From Terriglobia bacterium (GTDB lineage: Bacteria > Acidobacteriota > Terriglobia > Bryobacterales > Bryobacteraceae): a DNA stretch of 64,000 nucleotides. A model generated the notes under the pieces. The model worked only from the letters and a program-made list of their open reading frames with translations. It made no database searches and was not told the origin of the DNA. Within the stretch, counting starts at the first letter, position 1. The number at the start of each line of letters is the position of its first letter. The DNA lies in assembly GCA_020073305.1 (NCBI GenBank), contig JAIQFK010000027.1, positions 1 to 64,000 on the forward strand, given 5' to 3'. Position numbers and translations under genes: made by a program. Shown here one piece after another: positions 27,248 to 36,931 of this stretch.

Positions 27248-27688
27248 TTGACGACTCAACCTCCGCTTTCCGCTCTCATGCTCTTCGCCGCGCTTGCAGG
27301 CTCTTGCCTGGGCCAGCCGGCTGCCAAGCCAGTTGCTACAGCAAAAAAGGCAGCGGTAGCGCCCGCGCACCCGGCGGCTCACACGGCGCAAACCGATGCG
27401 CAGCTCGAAAAGGCAATTCGCGACCGTTTTGCCGCCTCGAAAATCTCCGAAGACAAATTTGACGTGCACGTCCAAGGCGGCCACGCGACCCTAACCGGGA
27501 ACACCAATGTCCTGCAACACAAGGGCACCGCGACCCGGCTGGCCCGTACGGCGGGTGCCACCGACGTCATCAACAACATTGAGCCGAGCGACGAGGCGAA
27601 ACAGAAGGCCGCCGATAATCTGACGAAGGGACGCCGCCGCGTGCAGGTCAAGCGAAGCGAAACCGCCGCACGTTCCGAACCGCGGTAA
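27248..27688 (+). CDS. Periplasmic BON-domain protein
   Basis: A 146-residue protein. A signal peptide (LSALMLFAALAGSCLG) is followed by an Ala/Pro/Lys-rich linker. One BON domain (about residues 68-125) includes DAQLEKAIRDRFAASK and later INNIEPSDE. BON domains bind phospholipid or help hold the envelope together. The start was taken as TTG at 27248, which has AGGAC upstream and gives a normal signal peptide; the frame is open to 27194. The basic tail (KGRRRVQVKR) is unusual. Confidence 0.75.
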   Translation: MTTQPPLSALMLFAALAGSCLGQPAAKPVATAKKAAVAPAHPAAHTAQTDAQLEKAIRDRFAASKISEDKFDVHVQGGHATLTGNTNVLQHKGTATRLARTAGATDVINNIEPSDEAKQKAADNLTKGRRRVQVKRSETAARSEPR

Positions 27689-27741
27689 GCGGCAGGCGCA
27701 CTGGCGCTGTTTCTTTTAGCCCCGTGCAGTAGAATAACCGC

Positions 27742-28614
27742 ATGGTGATGCGGTCCGCCCTGCTGTTGCTTCTGACTTGGTGCTCGCTGGTGCATGCGCA
27801 GCCCGCGCCCAAGCTCATCGATGCCCACGTGCATTACAACGGCGATTCGGCATTTCTCAAGCGCCTGCTTGTGAAACTAGACGAGGTCGACGGCCTCGCA
27901 TTTCTGATGGTCCAGCCCAAAGACTTCGCCGGCGTCAAACAGTCCATCAAGCAGCACTCCAACCGGCTGGTCGGCTTTGGCGAGATTCAGCTTGATGATC
28001 CCAAGGTCCTCGAACAGATCGATCAGTTTCACGCCGCGGGGTTCCGTGGCTTGGGCGAGCTCTCCGGGCCGAAAAAGAATTACGACGATCCGGCATATGC
28101 GCCCATTTATGCGCGTGCCGAAAAGTACGGCATGTTCGTCCTGTTCCATACCGGCATCGTGAACCGCACCCAGCCCGACATTCCTGAGGACATCAGCGTC
28201 GATCGGATGCGCGCCACTACGCTCGACAACATCGCGCGCCGGTATCCGAAAATCACCCTCATCGGCGCGCACCTGGGCAACCCCGATTACTCCTGGGCCG
28301 CGGAGATCGCCCGCTGGAATCCCAACATTTACTGGGATCTATCCGGCTCCACATTGATCAAGAAACAGGAGGACTATACATTTTTCAAGTCCATTTTCTG
28401 GTGGTCGGGCATCAGCAGCCCGCATTCGCCCAAAGGCGGGCCGAGCGCATTTGAGAAGACTGTTTTCGGTTCCGATGTTTTCGGCGGCGAGCTGGAGGAA
28501 TTCGACCGCGAGGTGGAGCGCTACCACAAGATGCTCGACGCGTGCGGCGTGCCGCCGGAAGCCCAGGCCAACATCTTCGCCGGAACCGTGTGGCGCATTC
28601 TGAACAAGAAATAG
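27742..28614 (+). CDS. Exported amidohydrolase-superfamily metal-dependent hydrolase
   Basis: A 290-residue protein with a signal peptide (about 1-20, ends VHAQ). A TIM-barrel amidohydrolase of the Amidohydro_2 type follows. DAHVHY (28-33) supplies the first metal ligands. FHTG (about 137-140) and IGAHLGN (about 174-180) supply later histidines, and FGSDVFGG near the C-terminus supplies the catalytic Asp. The substrate is unknown. It is followed 8 bases later by a Tat-exported DegT-type aminotransferase, which suggests that both act on the same periplasmic compound. Confidence 0.85.
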   Translation: MVMRSALLLLLTWCSLVHAQPAPKLIDAHVHYNGDSAFLKRLLVKLDEVDGLAFLMVQPKDFAGVKQSIKQHSNRLVGFGEIQLDDPKVLEQIDQFHAAGFRGLGELSGPKKNYDDPAYAPIYARAEKYGMFVLFHTGIVNRTQPDIPEDISVDRMRATTLDNIARRYPKITLIGAHLGNPDYSWAAEIARWNPNIYWDLSGSTLIKKQEDYTFFKSIFWWSGISSPHSPKGGPSAFEKTVFGSDVFGGELEEFDREVERYHKMLDACGVPPEAQANIFAGTVWRILNKK

Positions 28615-28622
28615 GAGAGGCC

Positions 28623-29954
28623 ATGTCACGCAATGAATTAACTCGTCGAAAATTACTCGCGGTTGCATCGACCGGTATCGCCGCGACCCGCGTCGCCCGT
28701 CCCGCCGCTTCATCCGATAAACCCGCGATTCTCGGCGGCCAGCCCGTGCGTGCCGCGCCGTTCCCCTCCTGGCCCGTCATCGACGGCAACGAAGAGCGCG
28801 CCTGGATGGAGGTGCTGCACGGCGGTAAGTGGAACCGCCTCGATGGCGACCACGCGCGTCGGTTTGAAGAGACCTGGGCGTCGACGCTCGGCGCCAAACA
28901 CTGCCTCGCGACAGCTAACGGCACAAGCGCTCTGTTCGCTTCTCTCAATGCGCTTGGCATCGGGCCCGGCGACGAAGTGATTGTGCCGCCGTATACGTTT
29001 GTCGCTACCGTCAACGTCGTCCTGCTGCAACACGCGCTGCCCGTTTTCGTCGACACCGACCCGGAAACTTTCCAGATTGACGCGCGCAAGATCGAAGCGG
29101 CCATCACCGACCGCACACGCTGCATCCTGCCGGTGCATCTGGGCGGTTCGCCCGCCGATCTCGACGCCATTCTTGAAATTGGCCGCAAGCACCACCTGCC
29201 CGTGCTCGAAGATGCCTGCCAGGCGCATTTGGCCGAGTGGCGCGGCCGCAAAGTGAGCACGCTGGGCGCGCTCGGCTGCTTCAGTTTCCAGGCCTCGAAA
29301 AACCTGAACTCCGGGGAGGGCGGCGCCATCCTCACCAACGACACCGATCTCTACAACGCGTGCCAGAGCTTTCACAACAACGGCCGCGGCAACACGGGTT
29401 CGGGATTCGGTTACGTGCGCAACGGCGCCAATCTGCGCATGACCGAATTCCAGGCGGCTCTTTTGCTGGAGCAGTTCAAGCGCGTCGACCAGCAATCGCG
29501 CACACGCGAGCAGAATGCCGCATACCTGACTAAGCAGCTCGCTGAGATCCCCGGGATCGCTCCGGCGCGTATGTACAGCGGCGCCACGCGCAACGCCTAT
29601 CACTTATATATGTTCCGGTACGACAAGACGCGCTTCGCCAACCTCCCGCGATCGCGCTTTCTCGCGGCGTTGAACGCGGAGGGCATCCCTGCCTCCAGCG
29701 GTTACACGCCTCTGAACCAGGAGCCGTTTCTAAAGCACACGTTCGATTCGCGCGCCTACCGCGCCGTCTATCCGGCTAAGCAACTAGCGGAATGGGTTGA
29801 GCGTAACCACTGCCCCGCGAATGACAGGCTGTGCGAAGAAGCGGTATGGTTCACGCAGACCATGTTGCTGGGCCCGCGCGACGACATGGACGCTATTGCC
29901 GCCGCTGTCCGAAAAGTCCAGGGTCACGCGCCGAACCTGCTTGAGCGCACTTGA
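28623..29954 (+). CDS. Tat-exported DegT/DnrJ/EryC1/StrS-type aminotransferase
   Basis: A 443-residue PLP-dependent enzyme of the sugar aminotransferase fold. The first 30 residues carry a twin-arginine signal ([14 protein letters not shown]). The PLP lysine is K226 in [24 protein letters not shown] and [11 protein letters not shown] are further family segments. DegT enzymes normally act in the cytoplasm on nucleotide-activated ketosugars; export in folded form with bound PLP would place this one in the periplasm. The start follows AGGAGAGGCC and lies 8 bases after the amidohydrolase gene. Confidence 0.88.
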   Translation: MSRNELTRRKLLAVASTGIAATRVARPAASSDKPAILGGQPVRAAPFPSWPVIDGNEERAWMEVLHGGKWNRLDGDHARRFEETWASTLGAKHCLATANGTSALFASLNALGIGPGDEVIVPPYTFVATVNVVLLQHALPVFVDTDPETFQIDARKIEAAITDRTRCILPVHLGGSPADLDAILEIGRKHHLPVLEDACQAHLAEWRGRKVSTLGALGCFSFQASKNLNSGEGGAILTNDTDLYNACQSFHNNGRGNTGSGFGYVRNGANLRMTEFQAALLLEQFKRVDQQSRTREQNAAYLTKQLAEIPGIAPARMYSGATRNAYHLYMFRYDKTRFANLPRSRFLAALNAEGIPASSGYTPLNQEPFLKHTFDSRAYRAVYPAKQLAEWVERNHCPANDRLCEEAVWFTQTMLLGPRDDMDAIAAAVRKVQGHAPNLLERT

Positions 29955-29996
29955 GCCTTGGGCGCTGGCGCCATTTTTCGATACACTGCGCAAGAC

Positions 29997-30767
29997 ATGC
30001 CGCAGTGGGATGCCGGAGTCTATCTAAAATTCGCGAGTGAACGAACGCAGCCGAGCCTTGACCTGATCCACCGGATCAAACTGGAGGAGCCGCGGCGGAT
30101 CGTCGACCTGGGATGTGGCCCGGGGAACAGCACGCAAGCGCTCCGCCAGCGCTGGCCGCACGCAACGGTCGTGGGTCTGGACAACTCAGCGCAAATGATC
30201 GAGACAGCGAAGGAGACCTACCCGGACGGCATCTGGGAGGTGGGCGATGCTCTGTCCTGGACACCTGGCGAGCCGTTTGACCTGGTTTTCTCCAACGCCA
30301 TGTTGCAGTGGCTGCCGGATCACGCGCGAGTCTGCCGGCGCCTGTTCGATCAGGTCGCCCCGGGTGGCGCGCTCGCCGTTCAACTCCCCTACCACTACGA
30401 TTCTGCCCTTCATCGCGAAATCATCGAAGTGTCGGGAGACCCGGCCTGGAACACGCGCATGCAATCTGCACGCACTGCGCTGACGCGCGAGCCCCCATCG
30501 CTTTATTATGACGCGCTGCAGTCTGCGGCCTCGCGCGTGGATTTGTGGGAGACAACGTACCACCACGTCGTGGCTGGGCCGGAGGCGGTGCTGGAGTGGT
30601 TCCGCGGAACCGGGTTGCGGCCGTTTCTCGAAGTACTGTCGTCCGAGCCCGAGCGCCACCGCTTCGAAGCCATGCTGCTTGAACGTTACACCGCGTCTTA
30701 TCCGCGCCGGCCGAACGGAAAGGTACTGTTTCCGTTTCGCCGGCTGTTCTTCGTAGCGTATCGCTGA
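29997..30767 (+). CDS. Trans-aconitate 2-methyltransferase-like SAM methyltransferase
   Basis: A 256-residue cytoplasmic class I methyltransferase resembling Tam. The SAM motif is VDLGCGPGNST (about residues 35-45), followed by VVGLDNSAQMIE (about 56-67) and FDLVFSNAMLQWLPDH, which is typical of Tam. The start at 29997 gives MPQWDAGVYLKFASER, the usual Tam opening. Tam methylates trans-aconitate to detoxify this aconitase inhibitor. The gene ends 6 bases from the convergent aldo/keto reductase-like gene. Confidence 0.85.
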   Translation: MPQWDAGVYLKFASERTQPSLDLIHRIKLEEPRRIVDLGCGPGNSTQALRQRWPHATVVGLDNSAQMIETAKETYPDGIWEVGDALSWTPGEPFDLVFSNAMLQWLPDHARVCRRLFDQVAPGGALAVQLPYHYDSALHREIIEVSGDPAWNTRMQSARTALTREPPSLYYDALQSAASRVDLWETTYHHVVAGPEAVLEWFRGTGLRPFLEVLSSEPERHRFEAMLLERYTASYPRRPNGKVLFPFRRLFFVAYR

Positions 30768-30773
30768 GGGCGG

Positions 30774-31568
30774 TTACTTGCTGTAAATCGCGGCTCCGAC
30801 CCGGCGCATCCAGGCCAGTTCCTCGTCCGACATGGGTCCCCGGCGCAGGGCTTCGAGTGCCTCGGTCATCTGCTCGGCGTTCGACGGGCCGGTCATGCAG
30901 ACGTCCACTTCAGGCCGCGCGAGAACGAATCGATAACAATCGCTGGCCCGTGGCGTCTTCTCGCCCATCGGCACTCTCTTGGAATCCATCAACTGCTTCC
31001 AACTGGTTGCGGTGTAAGCCGCCATGCCGGGGCGGCTCTCGCCGGGCAGGGAAGGAAAGATGTCATGCTCGGCCCCGGTATGGGCCGCATTGTAGCGGAA
31101 GTGAAGGACGTCGAATTCGTGGCCGGCGGCCCAGCGTGCAATGAGCGGCCGCCTGTGCGATGACGCCGCCAGATACCGGACTAAGCCTCGCTCTTTGAGC
31201 CTTCGTGCGGCGTCCAGGATTCGTTCTGGAATGGGCTTGTTCCAGAGTCCCAGCAGCAGGATGTCGGCATGGTCTAAACGGAGCTCACGCAGCGCACGCT
31301 CCAGACTCCACCCCATCAGTCCGGCGATCCGCGAATAAGACTGGATCAGCACAACCATCCGGTCGCGATCCGAAGCCAGGTTGCGGATCGCCTGCCCGAA
31401 TCCGGACCGGCGGAAGCTTCCCCAGTAAAAATAATTAACGCCTAGCGCGAATGCGGCCTCCACCGCCGCCGCCGGCACACCATAGCTGGCTGCGACTCCG
31501 AGACGGCAGACTTCGAGTCCGGTGCTGCCCAGGAGGGTGCGCTCAAAAGTGGCACGGGCAGGAGTCAT
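30774..31568 (-). CDS. Aldo/keto reductase-fold protein lacking the catalytic tetrad
   Basis: A 264-residue TIM-barrel protein related to aldo/keto reductases (TGLEVCRLGVAASYG opening, SLERALRELRLDHADILLL, C-terminal GPSNAEQMTEAL). The residues expected for the Asp-Tyr-Lys-His tetrad do not appear in place. The Asp position in GVNYFYWGS is Tyr48, the Lys position in VLIQSYS is Gln or Ser (76-77), and the His position in LLLGLWN is Gly107. It may have lost reductase activity or use other residues. No operon partner is seen. Confidence 0.75.
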   Translation of the reverse strand: MTPARATFERTLLGSTGLEVCRLGVAASYGVPAAAVEAAFALGVNYFYWGSFRRSGFGQAIRNLASDRDRMVVLIQSYSRIAGLMGWSLERALRELRLDHADILLLGLWNKPIPERILDAARRLKERGLVRYLAASSHRRPLIARWAAGHEFDVLHFRYNAAHTGAEHDIFPSLPGESRPGMAAYTATSWKQLMDSKRVPMGEKTPRASDCYRFVLARPEVDVCMTGPSNAEQMTEALEALRRGPMSDEELAWMRRVGAAIYSK

Positions 31569-31800
31569 GGCTCGATTTCCTTATGTTTCAACATACTCCA
31601 TAGCGTTGCGCCGTGCGGTCGAACGGGAATGAAATGCGGGAGCGAGAAAGTCGGTGGCCGGGGTGGATTTGGAATCTAGCGTAATCCTTGCGATTCGGCT
31701 CCCAGAACGAAAATTTGATGACGGAAAGTGAGATCCGGGCAGAAGCCGAAGCACTGGACGTATTGTAGATGCCGGCCAGATGGGATAGCCGGTCAAGGGG

Positions 31801-32570
31801 GTGTCAGTGTCAAGGCTAATCGGGAAGGTGAGCTTGATGCTCGTGGCGGGTTTCGGATGGCAGAATGTCGTCGTACCTCCGATTCTGGCCCAAACCACTG
31901 CGGGAATCCTCAACGGCTCCGTGCACGACGAGTCCCGCGCACCGGTTTCCGACGCCGAGGTCACCGTCACCCATCAAGGGACATCCAGCAAGACCACCAC
32001 CAAAACAAACGAGACGGGTGATTTCATCGTAACCGGGCTCCCGGTGGGAACGTACAAGGTGGCCGTTGTGAAGGCGGGATTTCAGACATTCCAGGCGGTC
32101 GACCTCTTTTTGGGCGCTGCGCAAACACTCACCGTCAGTGCAGTGTTGCAGATCGGCCAGGTGACATCGGAAGTCACGGTCGCGGGCGGCGCGCAGGAGG
32201 TACAACTCAGCACGGCTGAAGTCTCCAACCTCGTGAGCCAGGAACAAATAGAGAACCTGCCGCTGAACGGCCGGAATTATCAGGCTCTAGCCGCGCTCAT
32301 GCCGGGGGTGGTGAACGTCAATATCGGCACAGAGATGGGCACAGGTGGCCGCCAGACCCGCAATGCCATGGCGATTAATGGCATGGGCACGTCGGCAACG
32401 CTCTACACCGTGGATGGGGTCTGAACATGAATACCGGCAACATGGCGCAGACCACGATTCTGCCCAACCCTGACCAGATCCAGGAAGTGCGCACGTACCT
32501 GCGCGGCATATGGAACACGCCCTATTTTTCCGAGGCGTGGTTTGATCTGTTGCGAGATACACGGCCCTAA
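31801..32570 (+). pseudogene. Broken TonB-dependent receptor (N-terminal part only)
   Basis: The first 200 codons encode a signal peptide, a carboxypeptidase-regulatory domain (GSVHDESRAPVSDAEV) and the start of the plug (NLPLNGRNYQALAALMPG). At about 32416-32424 one base is missing: GTCTGAAC replaces the family's GTCTGGAAC, giving a TGA stop. Translation in the next frame restores NTGNMAQTTILPNPDQIQEV, the expected continuation. After about 32500 the sequence diverges to an unrelated stretch ending at TAA 32568-32570, and the whole barrel is missing. Confidence 0.85.
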
Positions 32571-33805
32571 CGCTGGATCCACTGAGCGGCTTTTGTGGCC
32601 AGGCGGTCCAGCGCGACCACCGATAACTCCAGGTGGTCTTCGAGCGTGTCTTCGATCTTGTTGTGACTGATGCCTTTGAGCGACTGTACGAACATCATCA
32701 CCGCTGGGATGCCTGACCGGGCGACTTCGGCCGCGTCGTGCAGCGGTCCTGACGGCAGGCGATGGCTTCGGCCTGCGGTCTCCTCGACTGCCTGATCGCA
32801 CAGATCGATCAGCGCCGGGTGGAAGGGCACCGGCTCAATACTCCAGATGCGCGACCATTCCACGGTACAGTTCTCTTCAGCGGCGAAACGCTCGCTGGCT
32901 TCGCGCGCTTCGTGGAGCATCTGGGCCACGACGGCCGTATCGAGATCGCGCTGGTCGAGAGTGGCTTCGCAGCGGCCGACCACGGCGGTAGCGATGCCGG
33001 GAAACGTCTTGACGTTGCCTATGGTCGAGACAGCGTCCGGGTGCTTGCCGGCGATCGCGCGGATTTCCAAAGCGAGTTTTGCGGCAGGCGCCAATGCATC
33101 GCGCCGCACCTTCATGGGAGTTGAACCGGAGTGCGCTTCCTGCCCGAAAAACGTGACGGCGTGACGCTCGACGCCCTTGGTGCCGACCACCACGCCGAGC
33201 GGCAGCCCCAGGCGCTCGAGCACCGGACCCTGCTCGATGTGCAGTTCCAGATACGCCGCGGCATTCTTGCGTTCCCGCTGAGCTTCGGGGAAGCGATCGA
33301 TCTCGACGCCGCAACGCCGGAGAGCCGCTTCGAGGCGAATGCCATCTTTGTCGGCGCGAACGCGGTCCGCCTCGATACTGTGCGTACCGGCAAAGGCTGA
33401 AGATCCGAGCAGGCTTCGGCTGAAGCGCGCGCCTTCCTCGTCAGCCCAGTCGACCAGGCGAACCGTTACGGGCGGACGGCCCGCATACTCCTCCGAGAAA
33501 CGGCGCAACACTTCGAGCGCGGCCAACACATTCAGGGGACCGTCGAGCCAGCCGCCGTTCGGCACCGAATCGAGATGCCCGCCGAGCAGCAATGCCCTGT
33601 CCGAAGCCCCCGGCAACGTGACCCAACTGTTGCCCGCGGCGTCGTAATGATATTCCACCGGCAGGCCGGCCAGCTTCGATTGAAACCACTGGCGGGCTTT
33701 TAGCCAGACATCGGTCCAGGCGACGCGTTGAGCGCCGTTCTCATCGCTGGTCAGTGCCCGCAGTTCTTTCAGCTCGGCAACGGTTCGCTTTGGATTCAAG
33801 CTCAT
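32567..33805 (-). CDS. M20-family Zn-dependent amidohydrolase (carbamoylase/allantoate-hydrolase type)
   Basis: A 412-residue di-zinc hydrolase of the hydantoinase/carbamoylase group, which cleaves N-carbamoyl amino acids, ureidoglycolate-type compounds or allantoate. Metal ligands are H77 and D88 (GGHLDSVPNGGWLDG, 75-89) and the catalytic/metal pair E123-E124 (ADEEGARF). LELHIEQGP, the histidine-bearing motif of this subgroup, and SGPLHDA near the C-terminus are present. The exact substrate cannot be read from the sequence. Its stop overlaps the TonB receptor remnant's stop in convergent orientation. Confidence 0.88.
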   Translation of the reverse strand: MSLNPKRTVAELKELRALTSDENGAQRVAWTDVWLKARQWFQSKLAGLPVEYHYDAAGNSWVTLPGASDRALLLGGHLDSVPNGGWLDGPLNVLAALEVLRRFSEEYAGRPPVTVRLVDWADEEGARFSRSLLGSSAFAGTHSIEADRVRADKDGIRLEAALRRCGVEIDRFPEAQRERKNAAAYLELHIEQGPVLERLGLPLGVVVGTKGVERHAVTFFGQEAHSGSTPMKVRRDALAPAAKLALEIRAIAGKHPDAVSTIGNVKTFPGIATAVVGRCEATLDQRDLDTAVVAQMLHEAREASERFAAEENCTVEWSRIWSIEPVPFHPALIDLCDQAVEETAGRSHRLPSGPLHDAAEVARSGIPAVMMFVQSLKGISHNKIEDTLEDHLELSVVALDRLATKAAQWIQR

Positions 33806-33959
33806 AATCTTTCTTCACTGCGCGTCTCTGAAGGCATAGGCGCCTTCACGCTCGGATCTCGCGGATCGCGTTGTAGCATCCTACCGTATAGAGGAGTTTG
33901 AAGGTCCGCCAAGACGCCGCCCTTCCGGCCCGGCACGGTTCCCCAGAGTCCGCCTGGAA

Positions 33960-35264
33960 TCAATACGGCCAAGCCGTCTCGTCCGCTCGCCGGATGGCGG
34001 GCCGCAACCGGCGCAGGTACGGATACTTGGCTGCTGCCGTTTCGTTCACTTCCACGCCCAGGCCCGGTTTCTCCGCCACGTTGACGTAGCCATCCTCGAA
34101 AACCGGCATGGCGGAAAACACTTCATGTACGGCCGGCGCCCACTCGACGCTGCATTCCTGTATGCCGAAGTTTGCCACCGAGAGGCTCACATGCGCGTTG
34201 GCCATGTGGGAAATCGGCGCGATGTTTCCCGGCCCGTGCCACGCCGTCAGGATTCCTTTGGGCTCGCACGCGGTCGCAATCTTCTTGCCCGTGGTGATGC
34301 CGCCACAATGCGCGAGATCGTTGCGGATGTAGTCGATGAGGTGCTCTTCAATCAGGTTCAGCCCTTCCCACGGCCCCACGAAAACTTCTCCCATGGCGAT
34401 GGGCGTGCTCGCGTGTTGCCGGATCAGGCGAAACGTGTCGAGATGTTCCGGCCGCAGCGGGTCTTCGAGGTAGAACAACTTGTACGGTTGCAGATCCTGT
34501 GCCAGGGTCACGGCCTGGTTCGGAGTCACGCGCTCGTGGACGTCATGCAGCAGCCCGATATCTTCGCCCAGCGTCTTCCGCAGATGCTCGAATAGCTTCG
34601 GCACGGTGCGCACATAGGCGCCCGGTTCCCAAACCTCCGCAGGCGGCAGGCCTTCCTCGTACGCCTTGTCGGTGGCGGCGCGCTGCCGCTCGGACTGCGG
34701 AACAGAGTAGCCGCTCTCCATGCCGGGCGTCGCCACCTGCGCCTTGATGACCTTGTATCCGCGCGCCATCAGCTTCCGGGCGTTCTCTTCAACCTCCTGG
34801 AAATTGCGCCCGCTCGCGGTCGAGTACGTGAGCAGATGCTTCCGCGCCCGGCCACCCAGCAGCTCGTACACCGCGAGGTCCGCCACCTTGCCTTTGATAT
34901 CCCACAACGCCATGTCGATCCCGCTGATGGCCGACATATGCACCGACCCCGAACGATAGTACGGCAGGAAGAACAGGGTCTGCCAAAGATCTTCAATCTG
35001 CATCGGATTGCGCCCCACGAGACCCGGCGCCATGTGCTCCTCGAGAAATTTCGCCACGCCGAGTTCGCTGCCTGAGCATGTGCAATCACCCCAGCCCCAC
35101 AAACCCGCCTGATTGGTTTCGATTTTGACCAGCACATAATTTCCGAGCGCCACCCGAGCGGGATTGGTGACGACCACCTTGACCGCCGTGATCTTCAGAT
35201 TCCGCGGCACGGCCGCCCACGCGACCGGCGCCAGCCCCGACAAAATGAAAGCGCGCCGTTTCAT
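33960..35264 (-). CDS. Exported enolase-superfamily dehydratase, mannonate dehydratase (ManD)-like
   Basis: A 434-residue enzyme of the mandelate racemase/muconate lactonizing group, closest in pattern to ManD-type sugar acid dehydratases. LLHDVHERVTPNQA, FYLEDPLRPEH and PIAMGEVF supply the metal ligands and barrel-strand motifs; ILTAWHGPGNIAPISH and NFGIQE follow. The N-terminus has a twin-arginine-like signal (MKRRAFILSGLAPVAWA), unusual for a sugar acid dehydratase, which is normally cytoplasmic. The start at 35264 follows GGAGAA; the frame is open to 35288. Confidence 0.85.
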   Translation of the reverse strand: MKRRAFILSGLAPVAWAAVPRNLKITAVKVVVTNPARVALGNYVLVKIETNQAGLWGWGDCTCSGSELGVAKFLEEHMAPGLVGRNPMQIEDLWQTLFFLPYYRSGSVHMSAISGIDMALWDIKGKVADLAVYELLGGRARKHLLTYSTASGRNFQEVEENARKLMARGYKVIKAQVATPGMESGYSVPQSERQRAATDKAYEEGLPPAEVWEPGAYVRTVPKLFEHLRKTLGEDIGLLHDVHERVTPNQAVTLAQDLQPYKLFYLEDPLRPEHLDTFRLIRQHASTPIAMGEVFVGPWEGLNLIEEHLIDYIRNDLAHCGGITTGKKIATACEPKGILTAWHGPGNIAPISHMANAHVSLSVANFGIQECSVEWAPAVHEVFSAMPVFEDGYVNVAEKPGLGVEVNETAAAKYPYLRRLRPAIRRADETAWPY

Positions 35265-35375
35265 CCATTTTTCTCCACCAGCGCCCACGCCGCCGTGTTG
35301 GTACTTGGAACGAAGTTGCGGATGAGTATATCATCACCAACTGGCAGGCATACGAATTCCGTTAGGGAGGCGCAT

Positions 35376-36254
35376 ATGAATAAAGTTCGGCCGCTTACAC
35401 GAATCGTGGTTGCGTTGATGGTAATGGCGGCGCCGGTTTTCGCGCAGCCGGTTTCGGATCACCAGGTCCAGGTATTCGGCCAAAAGATCCACTATCTGGA
35501 GGCCGGCTCCGGTCCGGCTGTGATTCTGCTGCACGGGCTTGGGGGCGACGCGACGAACTGGGTGCAGACCGTGCCCGCTCTCGCGCCGCACTATCACGTC
35601 TTCGTGCCGGACCAGGTCGGTTTCGGCCAATCCGACAAGCCGCTGATTGACTACCGGGTTGCCACTCTGGTTGATTTCCTGGATGAATTCTGCAACAAGC
35701 TGAACATCAGCAAGGCCTCAGTGGTCGGCAACTCTCTGGGCGGCTGGACAGCCATGGCTTTCGCGCTGGCGCATCAGGATAAAGTCGACCGGATGGTTCT
35801 GGTGGATAGCGCGGGATATTCGCCTGCCCGGCTAGGTGGCGAAAAGCTCTCCCGCGAAAACCTCCTCATTTTGACGGCCCCCACGCTCGACGCCACACGG
35901 CGGCTGATGCAACTGATTTTCTACCACCAACAAATGATCACGGACTCCTTTGTCCACCAGGCTTACGCCTCCAAGCTGCAAAAGAACGATGGTTATACCA
36001 TCGATCGGTTCCTCGACTCCATCGTGCGTGGCGAGGATTTCGTGGATGGCAGGCTGGGCGCCATCAAAGCACCGACGCTGATTGTCTGGGGCCGTGAGGA
36101 CAGGTTGACTCTTCCGGCGAATGCCAAAGCACTGGGCGAGGATATTTCCGGTTCGAAGACCGTGATCCTCGACGAATGCGGGCACGTGCCGCAGATCGAA
36201 TGCGCCGCGCCGTTTAACAAAGCCCTGCTGGATTTTCTGAACCCCGGGTCCTAA
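35376..36254 (+). CDS. Exported alpha/beta hydrolase
   Basis: A 292-residue protein with signal peptide (ends VFAQ, residue 24) and a canonical alpha/beta-hydrolase fold. The oxyanion motif is LLHGLGGDATNW, the nucleophile is S120 in VVGNSLGGW, the acid is in WGREDRLT, and the catalytic His is in DECGHVPQIE. The substrate is unknown. The start was chosen at 35376 because GGGAGG lies 5 bases upstream; the frame is open to 35295. An intrinsic terminator-like hairpin lies about 100 bases downstream. Confidence 0.87.
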   Translation: MNKVRPLTRIVVALMVMAAPVFAQPVSDHQVQVFGQKIHYLEAGSGPAVILLHGLGGDATNWVQTVPALAPHYHVFVPDQVGFGQSDKPLIDYRVATLVDFLDEFCNKLNISKASVVGNSLGGWTAMAFALAHQDKVDRMVLVDSAGYSPARLGGEKLSRENLLILTAPTLDATRRLMQLIFYHQQMITDSFVHQAYASKLQKNDGYTIDRFLDSIVRGEDFVDGRLGAIKAPTLIVWGREDRLTLPANAKALGEDISGSKTVILDECGHVPQIECAAPFNKALLDFLNPGS

Positions 36255-36350
36255 CCTGGCAGCTGGCACTTCCTCGGCTGAAAGTGCCCCGGAACCATCA
36301 TCGGAGTCATCCGACGGCATGCGAAGCGGCGCTTGCCTTTCACCCTAACG

Positions 36351-36377
36351 CAGCGACGAGGTCGCTGGCATTTTTTT
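36351..36377 (+). terminator. Rho-independent terminator-like hairpin
   Basis: CAGCGAC (36351-36357), loop GAG, GTCGCTG (36361-36367), then GCA and seven T residues (36371-36377). The perfect 7-bp stem and T-tract sit 97 bases after the alpha/beta hydrolase stop codon and probably end its transcript. Confidence 0.65.
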
Positions 36378-36919
36378 GCACTTCACAAGCAATTGCGAAA
36401 GCGCATGGCGACCCTGATAAGGCCATGAAATAACATCGTGATTGGCAAGAGTAACCATCCGAAAATTTGGCGCATTGGCACTCCTAAATAGAGCGTACCC
36501 GATTCTCACTCCCTTCATCTACTCCAAAGGGCTACTTATTTGGACACCCCCAGATCAGGCAGGCATATTGACAACGGGACAGCGCAGGCGCAGAATCATG
36601 TTCGGGAAGCCAGAGGGGACTTCCCGAGCTGAGCCGCTGGCGCGGCGGGAGGTGACGTATCGAGCCTGGCAACGATGAGGGCGGTTGCACCTGGTTCCAT
36701 GAAGGCAGGCAGTAAGAAGACTGACGGCTGATCGGATAGGCGTGCGTGGATAAAACAGCCTCCGCGCCAATAGCGCTGTTAAGCTGCTGATGATCGGTAA
36801 CGACTGACTTCGAGTCTGGAGGGAAAAAGCGGGTGGGCCGCCCTTTTCTATTTGTGGCGCCGAGCGTTTGTGGTTCGTGAGGAGCTTCCGCCATCCCCAA
36901 ACCAGCCGTGCTCCAGCGA
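36378..36919. other. Gene-poor stretch with hairpins, no trusted protein
   Basis: About 540 bases in which open frames on both strands look artefactual (arginine- and proline-rich, no motif). One perfect 8-bp hairpin is present: TCGGGAAG at 36602-36609 pairs with CTTCCCGA at 36620-36627. It could be a structured RNA or the worn remains of a mobile element; I cannot assign it. Confidence 0.4.
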
Positions 36920-36925
36920 TATAAT
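36920..36925 (+). promoter_or_regulatory. TATAAT -10 box directly before a start codon
   Basis: A perfect TATAAT at 36920-36925 ends 6 bases before the ATG at 36932. Transcription would begin at or near the A of the ATG. No ribosome binding site fits in between. No good -35 match is seen at 17 bases. Confidence 0.45.
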
Positions 36926-36931
36926 CACACT

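Noticed and set aside
36532..36900. 122-codon minus-strand frame
   Set aside because: It is arginine-, proline- and serine-rich without motif or ribosome site, in a stretch with hairpins; I treat it as non-coding.
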